64,000 nucleotides of DNA, taken from contig CAUJNA010003325.1 of assembly GCA_963377175.1 (NCBI GenBank), positions 449,438 through 513,437 of the forward strand. The letters are read 5' to 3'. This document shows positions 1 through 11,720 of this stretch, piece after piece (the first letter of the stretch is position 1; the number at the start of each line of letters is the position of its first letter). The stretch comes from Effrenium voratum (Eukaryota > Sar > Dinophyceae > Suessiales > Symbiodiniaceae). Position numbers and translations under genes: made by a program. Under the pieces are notes generated by a model. The model was not told the origin of the DNA and made no database searches. It worked only from the letters and a program-made list of their open reading frames with translations.

Positions 1-1409
1 CACGTTTTGGTGGCTTAGCTGAAGGCAATTGGTCAAGCGCAAGTCTCAGGTTGGTGTTTTTTCATTCCCCCCCCACCCCGCCCCAAAACAGCCACGGCCA
101 AGGCAGGATGGGCATAACCTACCTGGGCCTCCTGCTTGCCGCGGGGCGATTTCAGCTGCGCAAGCTTGCTGCGAATCTCCAGGGGATTATCTGAGAGAGC
201 CAAGTGCACGTTGCTCTGCGCAGCTTTCAGCAAGTCTTCCTAAGGCAACCCCGTGGTAAATCCATAATTAACTGGGATGTGCCGGAAAGGGTTTGCAGCA
301 GGAGTTCTGGGGCTTATGGTGGCTTCCGATTTGCTCAAGAAACAAGAACCAGGGTGCAAACCCCCAAAGCACCAATTCAGACCACCAACAAAAGGTTACC
401 CGAAGAACAACCGCGATTATCCACCCTGTCACTGCAACTACAGGATTGGGGTTGTACCGCGACTTGCCTGTACTTGACCGACACACGCCCATGTGAATTT
501 GGGTGTGTGCACCCGTGTCTAGGGTTGCCATTTTGAGCCAATCCCATCAAAAAAACGTCGCCCTCCGGTTCGATCGCATCCCTCGATCCTCCGAGTTGAC
601 GCCGAAGGCAACCACCAGGAACTTCCGGCGACTTGCCTCGCTCAGGAGTTCCGAAGAAAGGCGGATGGACATGCCCAACCTCGCATCCGAGGAGTTCCGA
701 GTCCAATTTCTCCCAAGTGCGAAAAAGACACCAAAAGGCTAGAGGTGTATAGGTTTAGGGCTGCGTGTGGGGAGTGCAATCTCTTCATTTTTGGCTCGGC
801 TGAAAGAAAAATCTTGTTCCCGATCTGCTTCAGCCAATGACCCCCGGCAAAGCATGGCAAACCATCCTGCTAATGCAGGTAATTCAGGTGATGCTGGCTG
901 CACTTGCGCAATATGCATAGCCAGCATTACAAGCATAGCTGGCGACGGCATGAGCCAGCGATAGTGGGCGACCGACATCCACCACCAACCCCTGGTTCCA
1001 TGTGTCTGGGCATGTGCAAGCTGGGAAAGATGCCTCTCATGCCTGCTGCATGTTTGTTGATGTTTACGGCTTCAAAAACCAGCGTGGCGCATGGTTCTTT
1101 TCGTTTGCCCACCAAGCACATGGATTTCCATCTCTAAATGGCTCTTGATGAAACCTGGTCGATCCATAGACCTGGTGAACTTGCAGCCGGGATGATTAAG
1201 CAAAAGGACTTTTTACCAAGCCACAAAACGTGGGTTTTTGCACTGCATGCATGCCTGCGCGCGCACGCTGTACGCCCGAGCACCACATTGTAAGCACACC
1301 CGCCCACACTCTCTGTGGTACGCCCGGGCACATGCCTGGCAGTCCACGCTCTCCGTCGCACGCCTGACTGCACGCCCGGAAAATGTCGACGGCCCATTGT
1401 CTCGGCTAT
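1..1409. other. No recognisable gene
   Basis: I see only short chance open frames, no protein motif and no clear repeat here. Short C-runs occur near 70 and elsewhere. Probably intergenic or intronic. Confidence 0.4.
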
Positions 1410-1411
1410 GG

Positions 1412-1500
1412 CTGTTTGTCTGTGTGTGTGTGTGCGCGCGTGTGCGTGTGTGCGTGCGCGCGTGTGCGCCTCTGTGTGTGTGTGTGTGTGTGTGTGTGGG

Positions 1501-1548
<48 letters not shown>

Positions 1549-1646
1549 TGGGTGGGTGGGTGGGTGGGTGGGTGGGTGGGTGGGTGGGTGGGTGGGTGGG
1601 TGGGTGGGTGTGTGTGTGTGTGTGTGTGTCTGTGTGTGTGTGTGTT
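1412..1646. repeat. Compound satellite TG / TGCG / TGGG / TG
   Basis: Four adjoining blocks of related repeats: irregular (TG)n with CG interruptions, then (TGCG)n from about 1498, then (TGGG)n from about 1550, then (TG)n again to 1646. The long Cys/Val and His/Thr reading frames across it are repeat artefacts. Confidence 0.95.
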
Positions 1647-1669
1647 TTAGTGGCACCCGCGCAAGACCA

Positions 1670-4600
1670 CCGTAGCTTGAGCATGTCAGGTCAGCAGCAT
1701 TGTGGCAATTATTGTGGCAATTGTGGCAGCAGCATGTCAGGTCGCTATTATTTTGACGGGGCCGCATTGTGGCAAGTGAAAAACCCGAGTGCCGCGCCGT
1801 TTGGCAGCACCATGAGCGCGGTGACATCCAATTTTGTCGCGCGGATTATCGGTCCGGCGGGATGTTCTTGATCAAAGAGGGGCCAACTCGTATGCACACA
1901 TAATCACATATACAATGTATGTATATACATTGACATATATATATATGGACAAAGATACATGTTTCTTTGTTGTGTGTCTGACGGGCAAGTACGTGTTTTT
2001 TTGGGAGGAGCTTGACAAATGATTTGCGTGAACAAGGATATGTATAGAATCTCAGACTCATAATCAACGCCTGGGAATCAAAAGGAGTCTATCGAAACCT
2101 GGGTAAAGCATGAAACAGGCGGATATCTGTGCCTAATACAGACTACTCTCTAATTACGTGTGTCTTCCAAACAAGGAAGCCTCCAGCATGGGTGGTCATC
2201 TTTGAGCCCATAGACAACGGTTGTGGCAGGTCAGAAACCAGGGCGGCGCTCGGGCACGCGTCGCACTCCGGCTCGAGATCTTATAACGTCATGACGCATC
2301 GCTTACCCACAAACCTTATGAACATCATGGTGAGCGCGTTGTGTTCTGGATATACTCTTCTTGGTTGCTGTTGTTAGCAGTCGAAAGGAAACTTCCCTTT
2401 TGGGTGCCACCCCCCTTTGGCAAATACCAATGTAACATATCAATCTGGTGCGCTTGCCAGGGCACACCTGAATGCCAGCGCGTGCTGCTGCATCCAAGCT
2501 CTCCTTGGATCCAACATCCGCGCCACGCCAGGGGCGATCAAACATGGCCTCAGGTCAGATGCCACGAAGTGAGCCTTGCCCAAATCATTTGGAACATAGT
2601 TGTCAAGGCAGCAAAAAAGGGGCTTTCCAATGAGGTTCGGTCAAAAGTACTGGTAGCACATGGAGGGACTCACACCCAATTGCCCACAAACAAAACCAGG
2701 GGACTCATTCTGTGTCCCATGCCCTCCGTTCCCCCCCCCCAGCCATAACGCCTTTGATTCTGGCACAGTTGAGGAAACCCACAATCCACCATCATTTCAA
2801 ACAGATCCGACCAAACAAGGTTTAACAAAGGGCATAGGGGAGCAGCCAAACAGTCTTCGGCCATCAATAAAGGACCGTCTCAAATCGAGCAACCCTTCCA
2901 TGGCTGTATTTCCGTGATACATCGTGATACCACTATGGGGGTTCCTTGGCCACTCACAGAAAGTAGCAACCCAAAACCAACATTTCTACAACCATAAAAA
3001 CACAAAAAAGTGTGTGGTTCCCCTGACAGTTTCTCCACACTCATGAGCCTGGAGGTTTCTTGAAGAGGCGCCATGATGCCCAGCAGGCCCGGGTACCGAT
3101 CTCTGTGCACCTGCTCAAAGAGCCCCAGCTCCTGACTCGAGTGGATTTTCTCCTGGGACCTTCGTCATTTTAGTCAAGTTGTGAAGAGCCCGGACCAGAA
3201 TACCACACCCAACTTGCGCAAGTGGAGGTCTCAAAAGGGCCGCTTGGGGCCCCAAACCCATCACAACGCTTAGGAAACAAAGCAGTGGGACCGGAGCTGA
3301 AGTGCTCGGAATCGATCCCAAGCTTCAAGTCAAGTGGATGGAAATTCCACGGCAACTGGTGAATTCGGTCAATCCAGCATCTCTTCAGGCCTCCAGGATG
3401 GATTCATGTTGGGTGGAAAGGTATCAAACATTTCCGAAAGGCTGGCTTGAAATTATTTGTACAAAAGCAATCTTGGGAATCTCAAAGAAGCGTCGGAACC
3501 AAATGTTGCTTCGTTTCGGAAGCCAGCTGAAGCCTTTCAACGGGTAAAGCTCAGTTGCACGATGGCGTTTGGTGTTCAGGTCCTCGCAAGGTTTGTCTAG
3601 GGACACATCCCCCCGTTCTTTTGAACCATTCTTTTCAAAAGCTTGCCGTTGAGTCCCTGGTTTGTGGTTTCTGGAAAGCAGGATCCTTGGAATTGGTTGG
3701 AAGGCGCGAATAGGGTCATGCGAACGTTCAATCAAGATCTTGCAGTTCCTGTCTCGGCGGGTGCTTTTCACATCTGCCCGGTGGTTTCAACAACAATGGT
3801 CATGTCTCTCGTTCGGGCGGCCCCGACACGGCGGCAACGAAATTACCGACTCCTTGTTTCGAAAGTGAGTTTACAGAGGGCTGAGAAAGATGCACGGGGC
3901 CCCCTCCCCACTTCCATAGCTTCGTTCAATTGTCATTACCCACGTTCCGGGCTCGAACATGTATGGTAGAACTCTATGGCAGTTTTCCTTGACCCCCTTT
4001 TCTGGAACCAACATTGCACATAGCCTCACCAAGCTTTACTTGCCCACCTCTGCTTAGGGTTGTAAACCCAGCAAAACTCCATTAGGAGAACTGCAAACAC
4101 ATTTGGAAGCAAACAAAGGCAACCAGGTTCGGGGCTTCTGGCTTGCGGCCTGCGGCAAGTACCACACGCCAACGCTGCCATTGGGCAGCCTGCAGTCACT
4201 TGGCCGCCGAATGCTTTGATTGTTAGAGGGTCCCCCCCTTTTGGTACCCCAATCAAATTACCTGTCTGTAATTATATTTTGAAATTTTAAGGTGCACAAT
4301 GAGCCATGGACACTTAATCATTAATTCAATGTCTGTGGATTGCAACAGTTCACCAACCTAGAACCAGGATCCCCAAAAAAGAGCACATTCATCATGGGTG
4401 AAATTGGTTGCAAACCACAGCGCGTTTGTATTCTTGAGGTTCATTGTTTGCTCAGAAATGTCGCAAAGAGATACCAAATAGCACTGCTTGGTTCCCAGTG
4501 GTTCCCATCATGTAGCATCGAAGCAAGGGAAACTCTGAATGTACCTTGCAATATTTAAGGAATCCGCCGTACCTTGCCGGACTACTCTGGCAAGCAATGT

Positions 4601-4930
4601 CCAAGCGAGTTGGAACTCCTTTGTGGATTTGAACAAGATTTCACTCATGGGTTTGTCTCTGAATGATGGACCCCCCCCAAAAAAAAACGGGTGGGTTCCC
4701 TTTGGTTTCCCTTGCAAACATCACTGAAAAGGCTACCCTCACACAACTAATACTAGATTTCCTCAGCAGTCAGCTCTGCAAAAGGTGCCAACTCCAAAAA
4801 AATGAGTTGACCTGGCAAACATCAATGCGCCCCTCCCTCCCCCCAATCCCAAACAAAAACGTTTTCGAAGGAGGATGCCAAACGCACCACCCCCTTCCCC
4901 AATACACTGCGACTGAGACATTCCCGGCTA
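1670..4930. other. No recognisable gene, 3.3 kb
   Basis: No exon-like island with both splice sites and no family motif was found. It holds short homopolymer runs (C-runs near 2733 and 4670) and loose GGTTCCCTTT / AAGGGAACC phrases of the kind that recur in the window and may be decayed element remains. Confidence 0.35.
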
Positions 4931-4933
4931 CAG

Positions 4934-5237
4934 TTCACATGAGAATGGTGCTCGGTATTGTGGCGACCGTAGCCACGGCCTCAGTGCCGTTTGTCGTGGC
5001 CTGCCTCAAGGAGAGCACAGAGAAGCAAGAGGCCTCCCTCAAGGAGGCTTTCCTTGAGAAACTTATTGAAAGCAACAGGGACAGCGTGGAGAAGCAGATG
5101 GTTAGCTTGGAGAAGCAGCTGGCTGTACAGAGTGAGCAGATGCGGATGAGTCAACAGGCGTGAGCAAGGATATCGACTCCCTTGAGCAAAAGCTACTAGT
5201 AGACGGCCTAATTGCAAGCAACATGCGTGAGAAGTAG
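4934..5237 (+). pseudogene. 3' end of a membrane/coiled-coil protein, frameshifted
   Basis: An AG acceptor at 4932-4933 (CCCGGCTACAG) opens a frame whose first part is hydrophobic (GIVATVATASVPFVVA, likely one membrane segment) and then strongly heptad-like and charged (SVEKQMVSLEKQLAVQSEQM). The frame stops at TGA 5161-5163. Two bases on, another frame continues the same coiled-coil character (SKDIDSLEQKLLVDGLIA) to a TAG at 5235-5237. The simplest reading is one terminal exon broken by a small indel near 5160. Alternatively CAACAG/GCGTGA at 5158 is a GC donor and the second frame is chance. No family was recognised; the protein would be membrane-anchored with a cytosolic or lumenal coiled coil. 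Confidence 0.5.
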
Positions 5238-5439
5238 TCTTCTAGGCCAACGGGTTACCTCGTTCAAACCAATAACAAACCGCTCCCCAACAACCTCGAA
5301 CAAAACGATGAAACAGCTCCCCCAAAATCCCTCTTTTCAAAACGAATACGGGGGTCAACAGGTTTGAGAACAACAAAAACAACATAACAGTCCCGGGGCC
5401 TCCTCTTTTTATAGTTCTTCCCCCCAGTCCCCCCGTAAG

Positions 5440-5543
5440 AAGCCGCCGCCGGATGTGCCTTTGGGCCGTCAACTGCTCCAACAACTCTTCCAGCTCCGTG
5501 GCAGTGACGGGCTCAGCCTTCAGCTCCAGCGCAAGGAGCCTCA
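5440..5543 (-). CDS. Exon candidate, Leu/Glu/Arg-rich helical segment
   Basis: On the minus strand an AG acceptor (GAAGAAGCGCAG, ending at 5544) opens a frame that reads LLALELKAEPVTATELEELL, then EQLTAQRHIRRRLL, a typical amphipathic helical composition. The frame stays open beyond the likely donor, so the 3' edge (about 5440) is uncertain; a GC donor in CGGCGGCGGCTTCTT is possible. It lies 200 bases from, and antisense to, the coiled-coil piece at 4934-5237. Family not recognised. Confidence 0.45.
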
Positions 5544-5689
5544 CTGCGCTTCTTCCGCGTCAGGCTGAATGGCTTCGCAAATGGAACCCTCCAAATGGGC
5601 TTGGTTTCCACCAAAGTTGTGCACCAGCTGGGCTTTCGCACATGGAACCCTCTTCCTCCTTTGGGAAGTAGAACCGAAGACAAACATAC

Positions 5690-6094
5690 ATGAACCCCAC
5701 ACAACACGACTTCAAAGCATCGCGGGCACCATCGGCGCGTTACACCGCAATGGAGCTGCCACGCAAATGGGCTTCGGTGTCCAAAGTTCTGCATGGGCGT
5801 TCGGAGGTTGCAGTCTACCTCGACCATTCAAACACGGAAGCATCGACCCATGGGGGGGTAATGACAAAAGTGAAGCCCTCCAAGAAGTCAGGTGTCCTTC
5901 CATGCGAGGCGCCTGCGGTTTTGGTGCTGCCAGGTCTGCAGGAGCTGTGGAAAGCCCAGGGCCTAAAGAAAGATGGAAATTTCGGTGTGCCCCGAGATGA
6001 CCCAAGGGCTCAAAGTCAAACAACCAATGCTTTGACCCAAAACCCGGGAGAAAATCACAAACGCTTTCCGGAACTTGTCAACGTTCAGCGCTAA
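5690..6094 (+). CDS. Uncharacterised open frame, 134 codons
   Basis: An unusually long ATG-started frame for this window, with mixed composition (for example ELPRKWASVSKVLHGRSEV). No motif recognised. The antisense strand around 5900-5960 also offers an exon-like stretch after CCACAG, so strand and reality are both uncertain. Confidence 0.2.
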   Translation: MNPTQHDFKASRAPSARYTAMELPRKWASVSKVLHGRSEVAVYLDHSNTEASTHGGVMTKVKPSKKSGVLPCEAPAVLVLPGLQELWKAQGLKKDGNFGVPRDDPRAQSQTTNALTQNPGENHKRFPELVNVQR

Positions 6095-6842
6095 ACCTGA
6101 AAGGACTGGTGTTTCTGATTTTGGTCAAGGACGAAGATGAAAAATGGCCGGAGAGGTTGACCCAGCTAAAAGGACAGGGGACAAATGGGCCCCGGGGTTT
6201 TGTTGGACATTTGTCGGAAATTGAGGGTGTTCTCCCCAAAGCAACTAACACAAACAACATCCTCAAATACGAGAACCTTCATTCAGCATAGACGCTTTAA
6301 ACAACATTCACATGGGCATTTAAGTCCACCAGCCATGTTTTGCAGGATGTCAAGTGGAGTAACATGAATGTATATACCGGCCGGCCTATTATACCAGCTT
6401 AGAACATATAACTTCTTTTTTTTTAACAACAGAAGTCATGTTTCGGTTGGTCGAAAGGGACACGATTCCCCGATTTCGACACAAACATCATTGTGCGGTT
6501 CAATTTTCGAGTTTGTACCCGAAAGAAGGCCCTCAGAAGAACATGTTCCTCTTGGGACCTTCTGGTGTTTTCCGTGTGGGCCAGTCCTTAGGCGATGGCA
6601 TCCGTCCAAGAAAATTGCCTTGCAAAGGGTGGGGCCAACTTCGGGGGGCCATCATGAGATGAACTCTTTGATTGGAAGTGGGTGTTTTCAGCATCATTTG
6701 CACGAGGATTGATGTCCAACCAATCTCGACATGCAGGAGGATGCTTCCGAGGAACCCTCCAACATGTGTCTTGCTCATTTCCGAAAGGGGAGGCAGCCCT
6801 GACTAGTGGTCCTGCTTTGATGAATGTGAAAAGCTTGAATGG

Positions 6843-6904
6843 TGAGCTTTGCCTTTGCTCGGAATCAAAACGCCCCTTTTGATTTCGAGCGAAGGCAAAG
6901 CTCA
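6843..6904. repeat. 62-base near-perfect hairpin
   Basis: Arms 6843-6870 and 6877-6904 are 28 bases each, separated by the 6-base loop CGCCCC. The left arm starts TGAGCTTTGCCTTTGCTCGG; the right arm is its reverse complement except at two positions, both of which would be G:U pairs in RNA transcribed from the plus strand, giving a 28-bp stem. It could be a small palindromic transposon or a small-RNA precursor; nothing in the sequence decides. Confidence 0.85.
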
Positions 6905-7320
6905 GTTCACAACAAACCACCCCGCCTAAGAAGCTCTGTTTGGTCCTACAACCCGCAGCGCTTCCAGACTAGAATGTCAGCTCGCAAAAAATAAAAATAA
7001 CATGTTCGACCAAAGCTGTGGTAAGGTACCTGGATGATGAATTCCTCTTGAACAACGCCCCCCTTCGGAGGGAGTGGTCAACCCCCCCCCCCTCTCCCGT
7101 TTTTTCGCAACCACCGTGCTACCCTGGCCTCACTAAGATCCCGCCCGAGGCTTTTCAGCGTCGACAGGTCCCCGGGATGGCCGATGATCCAACTCTCCTT
7201 CTCCCTCGTCAAGTCCAGATCTGCCTCGCATGAGGAAATTCCATGATGGCGGGATAGGTGACCATCGGGGCACCTAGGGGAACACGAAAACAGAGTGGAA
7301 CATAGGGGAACATACAGTGG

Positions 7321-7506
7321 ACAAGGGGGGGACAAGGGGGGGACAAGGGGGGGACAAGGGGGGGACAAGGGGGGGACAAGGGGGGGACAAGGGGGGGACA
7401 AGGGGGGACATGGGGGGACATGGGGGGACAAGGGGGGACATGGGGGGACATGGGGGGACATGGGGGGACATGGGGGGACATGGGGGGACATGGGGGGACA
7501 TGGGGG
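7321..7506. repeat. G-rich minisatellite, 10-11 base units
   Basis: Units of ACAAGGGGGGG (11 bases) give way to ACATGGGGGG / ACAAGGGGGG (10 bases), with the AAG type on the left and the ATG type on the right. Each unit supplies a G-run of six or seven, so the plus strand could form G-quadruplexes. The Gly/Asp and Pro-rich frames over it are artefacts. Confidence 0.95.
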
Positions 7507-8707
7507 CATGAAGATGCTACTTGCAGGGCACACTGGGGGTTATCTTGGGCCTGCCAACCACTTGGCAACTCCTGGAGCCATCGAGAAAAAACAAAACAAG
7601 GAATTAAAGCTGTCTACCCAAAACCCACAATAAACAAACACAGGGCAGCTTGAGCCGCACTTACTTATGGCAAGAGGAATGTGCCCAACTAAGCTGGCTC
7701 AAATGGTTATCCCAATTGGTTTGACCCTCAGCAAGGGTCCAAAAGACTCCCGCATCTGCGCGGCACATTGCACCAAAAGGCTCCATCATTTTAAGACACG
7801 CCCATTTTCGGCCATGGGCAAATTGTCATATTCATCAACTGGAAAACAGGAATCCTCTGGGTACTTAACGAGACCCCATCACGGGTTTTTCCTGGTGTTT
7901 GCCCTTCTTTCAAAAGTTGGTCCCAGCCCAGGTTACACCAAACATGACATGTTCAGATCATGTTCACTTCGGCAACCCAAAAAGCCTAAAACCATTTTGG
8001 AGACCTCCAGAACTCCTTCGACCCATCCAAGCTTCACATCGAAAGCCAGCGCCCAGGAGATCATTCAGCCCTTCTGAGGTGAGCAGCTTTGGCGAGTCAT
8101 CTTGACTCAGCGCTCCTGTCTGGCTTGGCTCAGTCACTGAACCACCGGTTGGTGGATTGAACCGCCCTGAACGACTGTCCTTTTGAGATGGGGTCCTGTG
8201 CACTCAATCATGGAGCCCCGATAAGCACCAGGCAAACAGGTGAAGTGAAACCGACATGACTAATTTGTCACTGGGCGACTCGGTACAAACAGTTGCAATC
8301 TGGAACACCCATTTCCCTGGAAGCAAAACCAAACGTCTTTCCAGTAACCCATTTTCATGCTCTCATCATCTTTTCGAGAGATTCTGAGGAAGGATGGAAT
8401 CTAGGGCTACCTTCTTAAACGTCGGACAGCGCAAGCACAAATACTCAGGGATCCTGGCCGCCTAAAGACATCTCCCCCAAGCAGGGCCTTGGCCTTTTCG
8501 CCAGGGCTCACACTAACCTGCAACAGGGTGGAAAATAGAGTTCCACTCGCCCAAGGAGAAAAAGCGCACCGAAAGGCCGAGAGGAAGCGTAAGTGTCGCA
8601 CATTGGGCTTCTCTGAAAGTCTCCGATCCAGCAACACCTTCCTTTAAAACTACCCCGCATCGAGCCCCGTCCTCGGTGGGAACAAATCTCTATGTGCAGT
8701 TGCTCAC

Positions 8708-8781
8708 ACGCGACCATAGCTGCATCGCGGCGAAAACTGCCATGCGGGCCCGCAAGTGGGACAGGTCTTGAGGACGAACAT
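8708..8781 (-). CDS. Exon candidate, frame uncertain
   Basis: Minus-strand acceptor with a pyrimidine-rich lead (CTTTGCTTGCCAG, AG at 8782-8783) and a strong donor GTGAGC at 8707-8702 bound 74 bases. All three frames are open; the most protein-like reads LRARMAVFAAMQLWSR with two bases left before the first whole codon. Another frame contains CPTCG, a zinc-knuckle-like pair. No family recognised. Confidence 0.45.
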
Positions 8782-9380
8782 CTGGCAAGCAAAGGTCCAC
8801 ATAAGGCATGGGTGGGTCTTAGAACAGGGAAAGCCCAATATCGTGTTTCTCTTCCCTTTGTTTCCCTTTCAGACCATATTGGAAAGGGTACGAACTCCAA
8901 ACAGAAACCCCAGCATCTGCTTGGAGGCTTGGCTGAAGTTGGCATGATTTACGCTGCAGTCTAGAGCATCAACCCCCAACGTTGTATCTGGCTGAAAGCA
9001 ACGTGGTTGGTGACATCGGCCGCAAGCATCAGACGTTTTGCGATGCACGTGTTCCGGCACATCGTAAACTTACACGCCATCTGACACCGAGTACTTGAAG
9101 CCGCGATGTGAAACCTCTGGCCACAGCACCGGTATGTTTTGCTAGTTCAGCAGCAAACACTTCAATGGGGAACCCAAACCAATTGATTTTTGGAATCACG
9201 AGTTATCTACCAGCCTTACTCGCTTGAGTGTATTGGCCAAAAGAACGCCAAGCTGTTTGTTTGCCTCTGAGACAGTTTTCGCAAAAGTGCAACATATCCA
9301 AGCACTCAGCTGGGTGCTAAATAGGGAGTCTGCAAAAGTGCTTAAAGTGCTTGTTTTTTTGTGTTCTTTCTGTGTTTTTT

Positions 9381-9401
9381 AACACACACACACACACACA
9401 C
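9381..9401. repeat. (AC)n microsatellite
   Basis: About ten AC dinucleotides following a T-rich stretch. Confidence 0.95.
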
Positions 9402-9683
9402 TAAGCATGTCCATTGGGTTTTCCTTTGGGTCAATTTAACATGGGCTACAAACCAAAACTCCCTGGGCCGAACCGCGCGGCCCACAGTGACACATGCGCT
9501 GCTGGCGGTGGGACACGCTTGTTGGATTTCTGAAAATTCAACAGGGTAATGGAACGAGGGGGTGGTCCTGGGTATGGGGAATCATCACTTGCGAACATCC
9601 CGCAGACCTTCTCCCCTGGAACCTGTCTAATCTGAGGTTTGCGCTCCTGGAAAGACGGGATATCAACAAGAAGATGCACTCAC

Positions 9684-9750
9684 AGTGGCTTGCGCATTTT
9701 TCAAGAACCAGCGCTTCAAAGGATACATGGAGCGCCCGGGTGTTCGCTTC
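9684..9750 (-). CDS. Exon candidate
   Basis: Minus-strand acceptor TTTCACCTCAG (AG at 9752-9751) and a consensus-like donor GTGAGT (9683-9678) enclose 67 bases. One frame reads EANTRALHVSFEALVLEK, a helical composition; a second frame (MYPLKRWFLKNAQAT) is also open. Family not recognised. The splice motifs are the main evidence. Confidence 0.5.
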
Positions 9751-9818
9751 CTGAGGTGAAACCCGAGTCCTTTCTTTTCGAACCCCTTGGGAGTTCGAGG
9801 AGACCCTCGCGCAATCCA

Positions 9819-9954
9819 ATACTGAACTTAGAGCCATAGCAACGGGAGCCATGGGGGTGGGGTATGGCCAATGGTCTTAAGTGACTGCCCAATAGTCAAA
9901 GAAAGTCCCTATTAGGTTGCAATGGCTGCCCTTGCTATGGCTCTGAGTCAGTAT
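9819..9954. mobile_element. Inverted-repeat element, family C, copy 1
   Basis: Ends are ATACTGAACTTAGAGCCATA... and its near reverse complement ...TATGGCTCTGAGTCAGTAT, about 28 bases each with few differences, flanking about 80 bases of interior. A second copy lies at 61604-61695 and a lone end at 10845-10874. It has no coding capacity, so it would be a MITE or introner-like element. Confidence 0.8.
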
Positions 9955-10844
9955 GAAGCGAAATGCAGGGCTCCCAATAGCTCCCTCTTAAACATCACCC
10001 CACCAAGAGGAAGCTCAACCGTTGCTCCAAACAGTGCTGTTTAAGTTGGATGAAACGGGGGTGCATGGCATTTTCGTCCAAGGTCTTGAAAGGACCCTGG
10101 GTGAGACTGCTAAAAGCCGCCACTTTCGTTCAGGCTGGAGAGGTTACCATTGTTCCTGCAGGTACTGTGTGCATTTCATGGACCTCCCACGAATGGCCCA
10201 TGAGGATGGTGCTATTACAATATGCTCAGGCTTACGCCGGGGTCGCCCTCTCCCCATAGCCCCCGTTTGGAGGTCCTGTCGGGACGGAGTTTGGGCATAA
10301 CAAGAAAGCAACCAGAGGTCCCAAAAAGGGGGGCACGACCTACACCTCTTGAACCCTCATACGGAAACCATGTTCTCGCCAAACTCTGCATGCACAGGTG
10401 TTCTTATGTGTCCACCTGAACATTGGCAGCCCACGTATATACATACCGCGTGTATGTATGAACACAGCTTTCTCTCTCTCTCTCTCGCCCTATAAGCAGG
10501 TGTGTATATATATATAACATGTATGATCCAGAAGCCAGGTGTTTATTCCCTTTTAAATTTGCATTGACGTATCAAACCGCGAGCATGTTACATGTTTCTG
10601 TATAAGTTCATAAAGGTGCTTCTGCGGGCCTTCCGCAGGCAAGTTGCTTCTGGAAACTGAGGAAGGCAACTTGAGCGAGGGAATTCGTGCGCCCGGTTCG
10701 CTAGTAAACGTGCTTGGCAACAACCCTTTTTTGTTAATACATGTGCAATCAAATACTTGTTGATTTCTGAGTCAGACTTAGGGTTGCCCAAAGGCACATC
10801 GGAAATGCATTCGAGGTTGCACCGAGGGCAACAATACGATCAAT

Positions 10845-10874
10845 ATACTGATTCAGAGCCATAGCAACGGGAGC
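10845..10874. mobile_element. Single terminal repeat of family C
   Basis: The 30 bases beginning ATACTGATTCAGAGCCATAG match the left end of the element at 9819 closely, including the following GCAACGGGAGC. I see no partner end within 300 bases, so this is a truncated copy or a deletion product. Confidence 0.75.
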
Positions 10875-11214
10875 AAATATTGCCTGTTTTTGAGGGTGTT
10901 CCATTCTCTAAGGAAGCAACTCTAGGAACAGGACATGGGCCGAACAAACAAGTGGCTTGGTTCCTCCCCTAGAGATGTTCCTGGGCATGCATGTGGGAAT
11001 CGCAACCACTTCGGTGATATCAATGGAAGGCCTTCCAAATTTGAGTACTTATCATATGGGGGTTCCGGTTTCCTGGTACTGGTATAGTGGGCACCCTCTC
11101 GTTCCAACCTTTAACAATGGGGGAACTGGTAGAGGGGTGCTATTATTCTTGGATGTACCAAATGCCGCACCAGTCGGTAGATGGTTTGTCCAAGTATTCA
11201 AAAGGTGTCATCCG

Positions 11215-11287
11215 TCCCAAGTGCGCAGTGGACGTCGTCCATTCCGGGACTTCGACCCTGTCCTCTCTCGTCTCGGCCGCCTTGCGC
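11215..11287 (-). CDS. Exon candidate
   Basis: A minus-strand acceptor CCCTCTGAGTCTACAG (AG at 11289-11288) opens a frame reading RKAAETREDRVEVPEW and continuing open past 11215 to a TAA in the plus-strand TTATTCTTGG near 11143. Charged composition supports coding. The 3' edge is uncertain: either a donor near 11215 or a terminal exon reaching the stop. Confidence 0.4.
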
Positions 11288-11720
11288 CTGTAGACTCAGA
11301 GGGAACATCTTGCTGGTAGAACAAGGGAACCTGTCTTTGGGGTTGACGAAGCGTGGGGAACCCCAAAAATGGTTGACCGCCCAAGCAAAAAGTTGACCAC
11401 GTTTAGTCAAAGGTAAAGAACGAAACAAAAAGGGGAACCACCCAACAAAGAAACAGGGAAAAAGGGCTGGAGGCACCATCCGTTTTTCCATGGCTGTCAA
11501 ACCGGGCCCAAAACAAATAGCCCAAAGAAGGTCATTAAGAAAAACAGCCTACCGGAGGCTCAACTACATTAATGGGTTCAAGCAAGCACACATACACAAA
11601 GGCAATGTACATATATTTTTGTATACAATATATAGCACGCAACAGATGAGCCAGCTACCCACTCACGCAACACACAGCTATACAGACACTCAAACAGAGA
11701 CACAAACACAAATAGGGAGA

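Noticed and set aside
520..545. GCCATTTTGAGCCA, resembling part of the dinoflagellate spliced leader
   Set aside because: The match is short and the order of the TTGG/GGCTC part is wrong; no GTAGCCATTTTGGCTCAAG was found on either strand.
1213..1871. Open frames of 111-204 codons, His/Thr or Cys/Val-rich
   Set aside because: Translations of the TG/TGCG/TGGG satellite.
7078..7568. Pro/His/Ser frame resembling a repeat protein
   Set aside because: Translation of the G-rich minisatellite in antisense.
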